64,000 nucleotides of DNA, from assembly GCF_020536995.1 (NCBI RefSeq), contig NC_068365.1, positions 33,309,067 to 33,373,066 of the forward strand, read 5' to 3'. The notes beneath the pieces are model-generated. The model saw only the letters and a list, made by a program, of their open reading frames with translations. It was not told the DNA's origin and searched no databases. The position numbers were made by a program, and so were the translations under genes. Source of the stretch: Dreissena polymorpha (lineage: Eukaryota; Mollusca; Bivalvia; Myida; Dreissenidae). Below, in pieces: positions 1-12,299 of this stretch; position 1 is the stretch's first letter; every line of letters starts with the position of its first letter.

Positions 1-150
1 TTATAAGATATGCAATTGGTCTAGGATACTCTGGGAAAGTATTACACTTCGAACTAGTAACCATTTTCTGTAAAGTTTCATTACTTTTAAAGAACTATGA
101 CTGTTATGTTTGCTCATTTAAACCGCATGATATATTTTCAATATGGCTAG

Positions 151-1527
151 GTGTTGATGATTATGTCGTTGTTTCGCTTGTGACGGCGGCTTGAGAAAAT
201 GGAAACCAGGAGATGATCCTTGGATAGAACACTGTCGATGGTTTCCGGCTTGTCCTTTCGCAAGAGAAATCAAGGGCGATGAATTTATCATCCTCGTCCA
301 ACTTTCTGCCGATCGTGTCTGAGAAGTGCGTTTCTGTTCATATAATTATATGAATTACAAATCCTAGTAATCCTTGTAAATAAAAAAGATCATTTTCTAG
401 CATTTGTTTGCCGGCGTTGTTAATTGTTCTGAAACGAAATACAGACTCTGTTAAGAATTATAAAAAACATGTTTAGGTTATTAAAGCGGATAGTGAAACC
501 TTAACCCGCTTAGTTGCACTTCTCTTACGTTACAAAGCACAATGAGAAATAACGCGATTCCTGGTGCTTAATGCGCAAATAACGTTGGTTCTTTATTGCA
601 GGAAAATGGATCAAATTCTCAAGACGAAGCGATTTGTGCTATGGCTGCTTTAACTATTGATGATGCAAATATTCAAAAGTTAGTGGAACAAAATAAAGAC
701 ACTCTAGTTCAGGACATGGGTTTTTCTATTGACGATGTAAAAACCGCCATTTTTGAACTTACACAACTAGGTGAGTGCTGTTTCAACGCATTTATGACAC
801 TTATATTAACGGCTTGTGTTCTTGTCCTGTTAGGTTGACATGATGAAACTGAAACAACACACATATATAATATGATGAAATGTTTCAGGTAACCCTAACC
901 CAGATATTAATGATATCGTTATCCGACTCGAGGTACTTAATGAGAGAAGGCAGGTCGAAGAAAACTTAAAGCAAACGCAAGTACCACCAGATCCGGGAGG
1001 TCCATTTCCAACAGGTCTGATATAAGAAGTTCGATGCGTTTTTATATATTCATTTATTAGGTTATACAATTTATTTTAAGTATACAAAGTCTATACATTA
1101 AGATAAGTTCCAGTTTCTAAATGTCATCAAGGGCTATGGTATCATCTGACAACACGCCTCAGCCTCTTAACACTCTAACCACGTAGACAGCTTTAGTGAA
1201 AGCGCTCGTATTGTAAATACTCATTAAACCAACAATTCATTAAAACAAAAACAATGACACTATTGATAATCTGGTTGTTTTTCCTGATGACCCAATATTC
1301 TCTAAAGTGACTTTAAATCACTTTGTTTCTTTGCAGAACGATTACTGGAAGAAAACCAACGGTTGTAGAATATGCTGATGTGCCTTTAATGCTACAACAA
1401 CCCAGTGAACGCATTGTGTCTACCTTGCACAAATCACAAATACTGCTTTGAATGCACAGAACACGTCGATAGATGCCCAGACTGTAACAGATCAATAAAA
1501 GAAAGGATTCGAACATATATGACATGA
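151..1527 (+). pseudogene. 3' end of a first IAP copy (BIR-UBA-linker-RING), broken
   Basis: Four exons match those of the IAP copy at 21-30 kb. They are the C-half of a BIR (151-about 321), a UBA-like exon (602-770), a linker exon (889-1014) and a RING exon (1337-1527, TGA at 1525). The UBA and linker exons keep length, phase and splice sites. The BIR exon has a 1-base deletion near 164 relative to copy A, and the donor GT present in copy A (after residue run SADLAET) is gone. The RING exon carries in-frame TAG at 1366 and TAA at 1387, just before and inside the first Cys pair, though the later zinc ligands survive. The 5' part lies outside the window. An intact IAP of this type would be an E3 ubiquitin ligase; this copy cannot make its RING unless the stops are assembly errors. 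Confidence 0.85.
602..770 (+). CDS. UBA-like exon of the broken first IAP copy
   Basis: Acceptor ttgcag at 600-601 and donor GTGAGT at 771 bound a 169-nt exon (phase 0 in, phase 1 out). It matches the exon at 28955-29123 in length and phase. Shared strings are AMAALTIDD and DMGFS-[IV]-[DE]-DV, typical of UBA helices in BIRC proteins such as XIAP and cIAP, which bind ubiquitin. This exon itself is intact, although its gene is broken. Confidence 0.8.
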
Positions 1528-4500
1528 ACCTTTATCTCTTATCATGATGACTGAATATATTATGAGAGCTTTTGTTGCATTTAAAAAAACGTAGCTGTTT
1601 TTTTAATATTGAAGCAATATCCATTCCTATAATTTGCGTAGTGTAAAAGTAATCTTTCAGTTTTACCTTTTTATAATTAAAAGATTATTTGAAATATATA
1701 CAAGAACACTATGGGTAACATGATTGTATTATCAGTGTATATGTAAGTATTACTTTATAAGACCAACTTAAGCGCTTTATATGGAACAGTCGAATGCGCC
1801 GCACCCCTCCAATGTATTGCTTTGAACCGCAAGTATGACCTTGACCTTCAACGTTGGGGACAAAATACTCTTTATATTAGTTTATACAAATGTTTGTTAA
1901 TGATTATAAATGAATTGTTAATAAAATCAATATTATACAGCTATGTTTTAAATATCTTAGTAATTCTATGTACACGAAACTTTGATTTAAGGACAATACT
2001 TTTGTAAATCCGGATGGAAAAGGTTTGTATACTCTACACTTCCTCGTAAAGCTATCTATCCTTATATGAAGTGTCTTTTAAATTAATTTACCTCCTGAGT
2101 TATGCTCCGCGCATGAAAAAGCGACAGACTGGCGGAAAAAAAGTCCGCATGGACTGACGAAATGAAACGGACGACGCAATTATGCTGAATCTTGCGAACT
2201 GCATGAAGAAGCCGTTTCCTACTTGCCTTATGACTCCAAGAGTAGCAGCGACCAATAAAATGAAGCGATTACTTTAAATGTATCTCTCCCTTCGGGGTCA
2301 TTAAAACATGGGATGTCTCTATTTTGAGTGCATATCAAGGTGATGATGCATCGTTGTTTTTCGCGTTTAAACATATAAAATACGAGTGCTTATCGAAAAA
2401 TTCCTAAAAAGGCAATATATATATGTATATACTGTAAACTGTAGGTTGAAGTAACCTAATAATTTAAGTCGTATTTCGACCCGTTTTCAAATACATATTA
2501 TATATTTATGAGAATTCTTCATACGATCGAATCTCATGGCGTACTTCTTAATTAGAAGCATGGTTATATATTTATATGCATCGTTCCTACATATTTGATC
2601 TATACAGATTTAGGATTAACTTGGCCAATAACTGTTTGAATTCAATTTTGAAAAACGTTCAATAAAATTAGACTACAACGTTTTAATAAAAAACTTGTTT
2701 TTTTAAACACCATTGTTAATTTTAGAAGTCCACCAAGTGACGAAATAGACAAAGTGAAATACTTACGACAACACCCATATAATGCCAATTTACTTCCTTT
2801 GAACTACTTTTGAAATTAGCGACTGTTTATTTCGTCTATAAAATGTATATGTTGTAATTATTCTTTAATATTAAGAACACAATTTGGGAATGTAAGACGC
2901 AGCGACTAAGACTGTTCTTGTCATAATGAGGACGTATCTAAGGTGAAGTCTGTGTTTTACCACTTTCAAATAATGCAGGTTTTCAAGAGCCCATGTCTGA
3001 TCTTGCATGGTATGGGTGTTGTAAGCTGAGAGCTGTTGAAATATGACTTACATGTAATGTATCTCAAACTAATCGTTTTTGTTACACTGAAATAGGATGC
3101 ATACTATCATGAAGTCAATTTTCATAAATAAGTTAAATCCATGTCGACCTAAGTACTGGGCTTCAGTAAGTCGTATCAGTAAGCCGTCAGCGTCGGGCCA
3201 ATGCGGTTGCCTTCTTTTCCATTCGCATATAAAACTGGGGAATACGTGCAACGTGGAGTATGATTCAGGGATGGAGACTAAGTTCCTTTTTCCTAGTTCC
3301 TTATTCCGTATTCGAATAAGGAATAAGGAACTGTCCTTATTCCTTATTCAAGCTTTACATATGTGATACAGGGTTTGAAAGAAAAAAGTTCATACAATTC
3401 TTAAGAAAATAAAAAACAAAATAACTCGATTAAATTTACTTTATGTATTACGTTACAAATTCACGTTTCTTCCTCGCGCTTGCACAGGATTTTTTTATTA
3501 AACCGAACCGATGTTTTCTTATACGAATACTAACTTCACATCAACGAAAACTAAAGCATATTAAATTATTTTACATGTATATGTAACTATGTTAACTATG
3601 TTTAGCGTTACTACATGTAGCGCATATTTTTATGTATGGTCTGGTACCGCTAACAGTCTTCATTTGAGTATGAAAGTCTTGGTATCATAATAGCCATGTT
3701 TCGCGCAGAGAAAGTTGCTTAACAGTTCATGGGGCCCATGACTGGTTCAAACGCATATATTCCATCGTAATTGGAACACTCCTCTCGAGAACAAGAATTA
3801 TAAATTCACTTTAGAAGCTCCATAAAAAATGACATCGGTTGTCGTCTTGTAGCGAGATGTAAAGTTGGTGGCAAATTACAGAGAAGCAGAAATAGTCGGT
3901 TCAATATATGACAAAATACCACTCAACCCCCAAAAAATTGCTACAAAAGGTATTTTAACTGATCCTGGTAGGGTAAAATGTCCTTTATAACATATCATAA
4001 GTTTACCAAAATCGGACCACCGAAATGTTTCTTTTTTAAAGATTGCGTCCAAGATGGATGGCCTCAAAACCTATTAATGATCATAACTATGTAAGTATGC
4101 ACTCGCATTTCATTATTTTGGTATCTAAACTTAGGTTTTGGGAAGCAATAAACACATAAAGATAATACAAATTATGTTAGTTTATTACGTAACAGAGAAA
4201 TCCAACATGGCGCCCATATGACCGCTTATACAATGACCGCAAGTTAGAAACTATTGACTCAAACGTGTTATTCTTTTTTCGCAATTTTATAATAAATAGA
4301 TTTTCATGTTTTGTTTTAAATATTTATCCCTAGTACAACCGTGTATTCCGTTATTGAAGCTCAAGCGTCACAAACAACAAAATATAAAAAAAGACCACCA
4401 TTATACAAACATATCAGACCTGCATGTGCTAAACACTGCCTCATGCTTGTTTGTTTTTTAGGATTGCGTCAACAATGCCATTATATTAGGCCCTATCTGT

Positions 4501-4800
4501 GTTAATTGCAGCATTTCAAATCAGGCATTAAACAAGTTATATGTGTCTCTTTTTGTCATAAATAGTTTAATAATGAGTTCAAACACATCCAGGAAAGATT
4601 TGTGTTCCACAGGAGGAGATTGAGAAAAATAACTGAGGTGCTATTCAGTGGAAGAGAGTGGAGGGAATACACGAAGCTAATGTGAAGCGAAAGTATTATC
4701 TTTTAACTGCGGCTGGCACGAAAGTACATAAAAATGTCGTCAGCAGTACACCAATGATAAAATACATTGAACGTTATGCTGACAAGGCAAAGTAATTTTT
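1528..4800. other. intergenic stretch without a recognisable gene
   Basis: AT-rich non-coding DNA. Short open frames occur, but none shows a domain, codon pattern or splice context that I can support. The only structured item I noticed is a perfect small hairpin at 3314-3349, listed separately. Confidence 0.5.
3314..3349. repeat. perfect 16-bp hairpin
   Basis: GAATAAGGAATAAGGA at 3314-3329 is followed by a 4-nt loop and its exact reverse complement at 3334-3349. Each arm is itself two GAATAAG units, and a further partial copy of the motif lies just upstream. It may be the core of a small palindromic repeat. Confidence 0.7.
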
Positions 4801-4829
4801 GTAGTTCTGTACAAAAGAGAACCAAAAGG

Positions 4830-6020
4830 CAATCACGTGGAGGTTTTGGAATTCATACAGACAGCATACTCTGTGGTTGTAAGGTTAAATTGGACAAATG
4901 GCATTTTGGCTAGGTACGTACTGACCATTTGTTTTAGAGGCCTGTTATTCTCGTTCATGTGTCATTTTGTTATTCTATGGAAACGACACAAGGCTATTAT
5001 TGAAGCAGTTCGTTCGCAAGCTGTCAATGCAACGCTTCAAGTTGCTGTTCAAATCAATCATCTACATCGTCCGCAAGTAATTGTCGAATGCAACGGATTT
5101 TGTGGAACCTGATATCCTGGGCAGTGATATAGATTTGTTGGAGATGTCTGTTCTCCCTGCTGCCGATAGTGTTGATCACAATACTATCACCATTGACGGC
5201 AAATGTACTTTTCATGGGATGGGTGTCAATACATCTATACCCCCCCCCATCACGGACGAATTTACTGATTTCGCAAAAACAGGCCGCAGAGCTGAATGCT
5301 TGAAATAAGACAAAGTCTTGGAGGACCGGTTAGGCAGGCATGCTTGTACTGAGGTAGTCTTCGAGGACCTGACGCGATATCTGGATTATGACAAGAGTGT
5401 CGATATTTTGTGAGAAGTCTTCTTCAGCTTCACCAGGCAACACCGAATTGGCAGGGAATGATGCATATTTTACCTCAGGAAAGCCAGCATCCTGAGCAGT
5501 CATCAGTCAAATTCTTGTTTATAATAATTTATATTCTGGGGATAAGTTGTGTATTATATCAACATTAAACTCTGTTTGTAACCTTGCCATGAATCACAAC
5601 CTTCCCATCATGTTAACGTTTGACAAACCCTTGTATTGGACGGCTGCAAAAATCATCATTGATATACCACAAAGTAGTTGCCTGAAAAGTCGCCTGTTTT
5701 GATGTTGGGGTGTTTTTATACACGCATGAACTTGCTGGGGCCATAGGATTCATCATTCAAGGAACCGGTCTAAAAACAAACTTTAGACTGTCCATGGAGA
5801 AAATGCGAATGCGCATATTATGACAGGGAAAGCTGTTCAGACCGCTTTGTGGGGCCATTTTCGTGTTGACACGTGCCTACAAAACCAGCTCATATCAGGA
5901 AGATCCCGCGATTTAGATACTGCTTGATAAGGCAGAGGACTTGTACTCTTCTATTCTTAGGGGCGAGGCGACGCAAATGCTTCATGTTCTGATATTTAGA
6001 TCAAACTAGACAGCTACAGA
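4830..6020 (+). pseudogene. decayed fragment of an unnamed multicopy protein family
   Basis: Scattered coding-like stretches lie in several frames of the plus strand, including strings such as TITIDGKCTFHGMGV at about 5190 and LLGAIGFIIQGTG at about 5740. They resemble repetitive hypothetical proteins that I remember from cnidarian and molluscan genomes. I cannot name the family or say whether it is host or mobile. The copy is clearly decayed, with several breaks. Confidence 0.4.
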
Positions 6021-6305
6021 GAAGAAGAAACATTAACTTGCCCAAACCACAAAGACAAGCCAATTATTGCTGAATTATCACCTTATGGTAAGCTAGGCAA
6101 GGATGTTGATCGAGACGGGTTAAACTGTTTGTTGGATGATGCATGTACAGGCATTATCAAATGGTTTATCATAGCGAGTTATCGTTACTGAGTAGGTGGC
6201 GCCAGCCGTCCCGGTCCTACATTCGGATTACATTCGATCTTTATCGCAGCCGCTGAAAAGCAACAATTTACTTCCTTGTTCTAAAATCGATCACAACTCG
6301 TTAAA

Positions 6306-6488
6306 ATGCCTTCGACTTGTTGTCCTGTACCTGGCTGTCATGATCGGGGAGGTCACGAATACACAAGTGATCCAATTTGGAAAGCTTCATGGGTTTAGGC
6401 CGTTCGGCGACTTGATGAAAATACATGTACACCGATATTGTGGACGCCAACAAAGTCTTCAGGCGTTTGCAAGAAACACTTAAAACCT
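6306..6488 (+). pseudogene. THAP-type zinc finger exon, broken
   Basis: Reading from ATG 6306, the frame gives an N-terminal Cys pair in C-P-V-P-G-C, then an HEYTSDPIW stretch. After an in-frame TAG at 6396 it continues to VCKKHLKP, which supplies the C-x2-H pair. This spacing fits the C2CH THAP DNA-binding domain found in P-element-like transposases and many host genes. The stop inside the domain makes it a relic. No transposase frame follows in phase. Its relation to the flanking unnamed coding relic and to the SAP-SWIM-YqaJ gene on the other strand is unclear. Confidence 0.5.
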
Positions 6489-7081
6489 TAAAGTGATTAC
6501 GTGAAGGAGACTATTACTGGTATGTCAATGTTATTGATAAATGAACAAAAGCGCATCTTTATTCACTGTACATAACGAAATTTTTTGAATTGAAAAAGTA
6601 GGAAATACAAATCAGTCATTCAGTGAGTGAGTGGGGTAATTGTTCATTGAATTTTTTTGGGACAAGATTAGGAGATCTAAAATGCTGTAAATGCATTGAA
6701 TATATACAGACTTCAGTGTACAAATATTTTATTTTTCATTCAGGCTGATAGCTATGGTTTGGCTACTTTATGTGCATATGATATGACCATTGGTGGGATA
6801 ACATGGTCGTGATAATAAAGTTTCTTCGAGCAAGGAAGAAGGTGCTTTCTATCTCTTGCAACTTTTGTTAAGATTATCCAAAATGAAAAAGGTACTCTGC
6901 TCGTTACGTAACACTCAATAAGAGTGTGTACTATTTGGCAGTTTAAAATAAATAGATTGGTAGACACGTTTTGTAGAATCGAAAAAATAAGTATTAACCG
7001 GTAATCTATATTGCATTGGCGTACCTATTTGATAAAATTCATACATGATAAAAATATGTGTTAGTTCGGCCTTAAGACCCC

Positions 7082-7204
7082 TTTTCCTGTGATGCAGCTC
7101 ATATATAAATTATTTTCAACTGTTGGAATTTAAATACAAATGTATACATTTATGAATATTTCCATTGACTTTATACACGTTATATGAGCTGCATCATGCG
7201 AAAA
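7082..7204. repeat. short inverted-repeat (MITE-like) element
   Basis: GATGCAGCTCATATA at 7091-7105 is repeated in inverse at 7181-7195. The match extends imperfectly outwards to about 7082 and 7204, with an AT-rich spacer of about 75 nt between. No target duplication was identified. Confidence 0.55.
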
Positions 7205-7914
7205 GTGACCATGCCATTTTGTCCCCCAACCGGCTACTTTCTACTTCCTTATTGAAGAACCCTTTTCATTTTACGCAACTCATAATATGTCAATTTATGT
7301 CATTATTAGCAAGCAAGACTTAGTGTTTTTCATAAAGTGCCTGTGACCCGGGAGACAGTGTGATGGCCAATAAAGGCTTTAATGTCCAAGATGTGTTTGC
7401 GACAGCAAATGTGCAGGTGAACATTCCGACTTTTTTCTGAAAACAAAAAAAGAAAATCTCTGAAGATTGTGTTAAAAGACAGGAAAATTTCAAGCAAAAG
7501 GGTTCATATGGAACGTATTATTGGACTAGGGAAAACTTACAGAATATTAACATATCCATTATCAGGCACAGAAACAAAAATTTTATCTCATATTACATTT
7601 ATATGCTTTATGTTGTGTAATTTCAAAACATGTATACTCCCAAAACATGCTTAAATCATAGTCTGCTAGTGACTTTTTATTAATTGGTAAAGAAAATAGA
7701 ACAAAGACTTTCTTTGAGTTTGAGGAAAGATTCAACAGTGTGACTGACACATTGTGTACATGTTGGGTTTTGAGGTGTTTCTTCATGTGTATATATTACA
7801 TACAGCATTACTTGTTAGGCCAGAGGGCTGAAATCTATAACAGAAACAAACACTCATATTGGTTTCAATTCTTTTAATTAAAATATAGGTCTAGTGCTAT
7901 CTTTAATCTCGCCC

Positions 7915-8060
7915 TTCTTTTGTGCGACACAAAGCGACACGCGAGAATGTACCACGAAATATCTCCCATGTGTAGGTAGCCCAAAAGGCGATATATCGTG
8001 GTAAATATCGCGTGTCGCTTCGTGTATCGCGCAAAATATTGTGTGTCGCTTCGTGTATCA
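7915..8060. repeat. inverted and direct repeat built on a GTGTCGCTT motif
   Basis: A segment reading CGACACAAAGCGACACGCG (about 7923-7941) recurs in inverse as CGCGTGTCGCTTCGTGTATC (about 8010-8029). A third, direct copy, GTGTCGCTTCGTGTATC, lies at about 8043-8059. The spacer holds a further internal palindrome around CCACGAAATATCTCC and GGCGATATATCGTGG. It looks like a small foldback element. Two overlapping open frames on the minus strand here are products of the repeat, not genes. Confidence 0.55.
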
Positions 8061-8205
8061 AAGCTGTACAATTTTTTATAATAAGTGTCTTTGCTTGACT
8101 AGAACTGTTGCATGAACATTTTATTTTGATACAAATGTAAATAAAATACAACTAAATAAATCAGTGGTGCTTTTTTAAGCAAGAGTTTTCAATCTGAATA
8201 CTTAA

Positions 8206-8427
8206 TCCAGTTATGCCTAGCGTCTAGAAAAAAGGCCTTAGCAAACAGTGTAGAACCAAATGAGACGCCTTATGATGCGGCGTCCCATCTGGGTCTGCGC
8301 TGTTTGCTTTAAGGAATTTCTGTAAGAAATATTCTAAATATAGAAATAAATATACTTAACATCCCTAATTTTGAAAATAAATTAATGCAATTTAGAAGGA
8401 TGGGAGAGTCTACTAGGCATAAATGGG
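8206..8427. mobile_element. TTAA-flanked MITE with terminal inverted repeats
   Basis: The left end TCCAGTTATGCCTAGCG at 8206 and the right end CTAGGCATAAATGGG (ending at 8427) form imperfect inverted repeats of about 20 bp. TTAA lies directly outside each end (8202-8205 and 8428-8431), the target duplication expected of piggyBac-type elements. An inner imperfect hairpin joins about 8233-8269 with 8280-8316. The element has no coding capacity. Confidence 0.7.
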
Positions 8428-8795
8428 TTAATAAGACTTGTAAAAATGCTTTTCAACAAGAACATGCTTGAAATAGGTGTTGAAGAAAGCTTTCAACTGA
8501 CTGACCATTTGTGAAATAAAAGGTTCATTTCTTTGGATATCAAAGTACTTTATGTCCTCAACTTTTAAGTTCTCTGCAGTACATATGATAAGAGTGCATG
8601 TTTGTGCTCCAGTACAAAGAAATTGTCCTTGAATTTGGAACTAGTAATTATGATTCATTTCATGGGAATTATTTCCACTGTCATCACAGTTTAAATAAGG
8701 CACAGTGACAGGAGATATGGGTTTGTCTCTTGCTGTATAAGGGCATTTAACTTCAACAAGATAAGTTTTATCAATAACTCCATCTGGTGACTCTG

Positions 8796-10330
8796 CTAGG
8801 AATGGGTACTGTTCTGCGACGACAAACCCACAGTCTCGCCGGTGTCTTCCATGAATTTCGTTACAGCGACCGATTCATGTTTCCTCCCATGTTCTAATGG
8901 AGCCGCTTTAATTTCCTTGGTTTCAAGCAGTGACCTTGCGAGCTCATGTGTGTCGACCCTTTGTGTGGATTTACAAATTTTTCCGAACATTGACGATGGA
9001 ATTCGTTTGGATCGCTCCTCTATTCACAATTTATTAGTACTTTGACCTTATGTTTTTTTCTCAATATCAACGACTACGGCTGGGCTTATTTTCGTTACCA
9101 AAATTCTTTCAATAAAATTTTCTTCTGGGGTAAGTTTCAAGTAGTCGTGATCCAATGCCACAGCCTTAGTATTTGCAGGTTCAAATGTTTAAAATATTGG
9201 CACTTCCGAATTATCTGGAAAGTTTAAGCAAACAGTTTTAAATGATCTTGATAGTTGGCAGCATTTCTAAATTCTTCTGGTCGAGGATCAAAGTCAATGT
9301 TTGTCAACTCGGCAGTTCCAGGGCTCCAGGCATATCTAAGGCGTTTGCTTTTATGGGGCTTCCAATGATTTTTTTGCATTTGTGAAAACTCTGCAATTTT
9401 TGAGTGCACGATTCTTCAGTTTTTACTGTCATGTTCTTGCAAAACATAACTGCACCATATATCACCGTGTTAACATGTTTGCAGTGAGCTTGTGGTCCCA
9501 TTCCTGCAGCACATTCACACTGTGCCTCTGTAATAGACCCATCTAAGCCGAGCTCAATATCAACTGTGTAGGACACACCTTTCTTCATTTCTGCGTAACA
9601 GTTGGATTTAATGAAAACACATGTTTCTCTACGTGACATCCGGATGTACCTTAAAAACTGCTCATTATACAACCTCTGCACATGTTCATCCAGATTCTTA
9701 TCAAGCTGGGCCAGATACAATTGCACCTTTCCGAGATCTGTTTTGGGAAATTTAGAGTCCGAGTTTACATCAGAGTATGTAGTGGCATCTGGTAACTTCA
9801 TGTGATATTCCGGTTCCAAAGTCTCTATTTTACCGCAGTTCTGATTTCTCTCGTATGATATAAGCCTGAAAAAAACATTTAGCTTTTGTAACTCATTAAA
9901 ATAAAAGATGCGGGAGCAAAGCATCAGTAAAATAACCCCACCCATTACATTATATACAATCGCCGATGTACATGAAACAAAGGGAATGCAAGTATTTTCT
10001 GTCACTAATTAAACAGAAAACATTTTGATATAGAAAAGAGAGCATAGATTGTATTATATTTGTTTTAATTGTAAACGAAATATCGTTCTGAAATACATGC
10101 TGGATACATTTTTTGCATTTTAAAGACAATTAACGTACACGAATATGCCCCGGCGTTATTCTACTTTCGGTTTTCAAATGTGTGTGTTTTTTCTAAGAAT
10201 ATCAGCGTAACGGAAAATTTACGTACCTTTCAACAAGTTCATTTTTACGTCCAACTGTTTGTGCACCCCGTTTTCTTAATTCTGCTCTAAATTTGGGCAG
10301 TGTTAATGATCCAAACTTTGATTCCATCAT
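8796..10330 (-). pseudogene. SAP-SWIM-YqaJ-like gene, decayed
   Basis: A two-exon 5' part is readable on the minus strand. Exon 1 (10330-10227) starts with MMESKFGSLTLPKFRAELRK and has the LPKFRAELRKRG...GRKNELVER pattern of a SAP DNA-binding helix pair. It ends at donor GTACGT in phase 2. Exon 2 begins at 9865 after a ttttttcag acceptor, continues the frame, and contains CECAAGMGPQAHCKH, a SWIM-type zinc finger (CxC...CxH). Further down, around 8990-8800, are ARSLLETKEIKAAPLEHGR and HESVAVTKFMEDTG, resembling the start of a YqaJ/lambda-exonuclease-like domain. Such SAP/SWIM/YqaJ proteins are, as I recall, multicopy in marine invertebrates; their role is unknown to me. The copy is broken at one or more points in its 3' half. 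Confidence 0.6.
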
Positions 10331-10689
10331 TATCGCATCCAGTCTTTGTTAATGCTTATCTTAGAATGTATAGTGAAAGCTGATGGACCGGGTTAAGTGG
10401 CGCTACCTGGAATGTGGCAGTGGAAGATAACCAACTATTATCTACCATTGTTGTTCAGTCTTTGCTGCAGCTGGGTACTTCAATTACCTGCGATCTGCTT
10501 ATAATTATCGTTAGCCAATGAGCAGCCTATATGAAACGCATCCAGAAAATTATCGAAAGTTCGTTAATGGTTTTCACGTTGTTCGTAGGAGCAATCAGGG
10601 CTGGGCTGGGCTAAGCAGTGATCTTGCCATTGAGCAAATATTGATGAGGTCTCTTAAAATCACAGGTTGTCTCAGTCGCGGCAGTGAGT

Positions 10690-11900
10690 AGAACGAAGTA
10701 ATGCAAAACTGTTTGACCATTTCTGCACCTGTAACATCTGAGTACAACCGTGCAAGGCAGGATTTCATAGAACTGGCCTATAATACAAGTCAACAATACA
10801 AAGACTCAACTGAGGTCAAAAGAGAAGCTTTTGATCTCGAGAAAATGCAGACAAAGATTACAACCTGCTTACCCTACACAGCTGATCCTCTATGAAAAAC
10901 ATTGTCAATTGGATAGTGGCTGGATCAGATGTGAACGTTCATGCATTTCAGGAGGTTGAGAACAAGATCATAAGAGATATTGATAGGAAAGTTTACCTTT
11001 GTTTTATAAATCTAAGCGAAAACACAGAAACCAAAATCTTGGGAATAGCTCCGCTGTTAAGATTGCTGAAGACTGTGCTACATATCCTTCTCTTCTGTGT
11101 CAGCATTTCCTGGTAGTTTCAAAGTATGGGGATCTTTTCCTTAAAGACATATTATATGAACTAAGTCCCCACCCTCCTGTCCTCTTTGAAGCCAAGAACA
11201 TATTTTGTAAAGCAGACAACCCTCAGATCATTTAGTCCATGAGGCTGTGAAAAAATGTATTCCTGAATCAGATTGTTAGGTGCTTGAGGGTGGCTCTTTG
11301 CTTCGTATACCATGAAACATGGGCGACACACACAACGCAATAGCCGAGTATTATGCAGATTTGACGGACAAGCAACCGCGGTTTTCGATTGTTACGAAGA
11401 CGGTCCTTATATTAAAAATATCACACACCAGAGACGAGGAAAAGAACGTGAACCCGAATATGAGTTTTAACAAAGAGCAAATTGATCATGAAAAAATGAG
11501 GACTTTTTTCGTGACAAAAGCAAAGCAGACATGGTTGCTCTGATCAGCACAGCTCTGACTAAAAGGGGATGTTATATCCTTGTGTAACCAGGCGATGCAG
11601 ACGTTGATATTGTTAAACAACAGGGGAATGATCCCGTTCATAGCCCCACAACCTTAATCGGTGAGGATACATATTGTGTATCATGTGATAGTAGACAGCT
11701 GAATATCATAAATTGGATTTTATGATGAATCAACTGCTAAGTGATATCAACAATTCAATCAAAGTGCTCTGTGTCTCCAAAACAACGACGTTTTACATCA
11801 AAATCATCACCATTGAGTCCAACGTAGTGGATTTGTTATCCTGCTCATTGTGGCGGTGGCTATTTTTGGAGGCCATGTTGGATTTATGTGTTTCATAATA
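10690..11900 (+). pseudogene. decayed unnamed multicopy coding relic
   Basis: Several plus-strand coding-like blocks occur: an Arg/Lys-rich FKRKHRNQNLG string at about 11010, FLKDILYELSPHPPVLFEAK at about 11140-11200, and blocks near 11320-11560. They belong together as one protein family that I recall as repetitive hypothetical proteins in aquatic invertebrates, with function unknown. The frames do not connect, so this is a relic with several breaks. Confidence 0.4.
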
Positions 11901-12299
11901 AACTTAGACCATGTCTGATGACCTTAAAGTGTTCTCTAAATCCGTTGCCCGGAGCCCGGGGGCTACTGAAATTTTTGATCGGGCTACTGAAATTTTCCAG
12001 CTGACGCCCGCCGGGCTTCTTTAAATCTATAAGAGCGGTAGCCCGGTTTATTGACAGACATACGTGGAATAAACACGTTGACCATGTGTCTGTACACTGT
12101 GTATTGCTTATAATCCGATAACAAAGTGCAATCAATTAAGGGCAGATCTACAGCAAATAAAGGCTCAAAGCATGTTACTAGTTTTGGATAAACTGGAGGA
12201 GAAGGGTGAAATGATCACTCGGCGCATCTTATAAATCCATCAATATTTAACTGATGCCATAGCAATCCAAGTATATATAGGATTCGAAATACTAGCATC

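Noticed and set aside
3097-3366. 89-residue open frame
   Set aside because: No recognisable domain. Its C-terminal part is encoded by the small palindromic repeat at 3314-3349.
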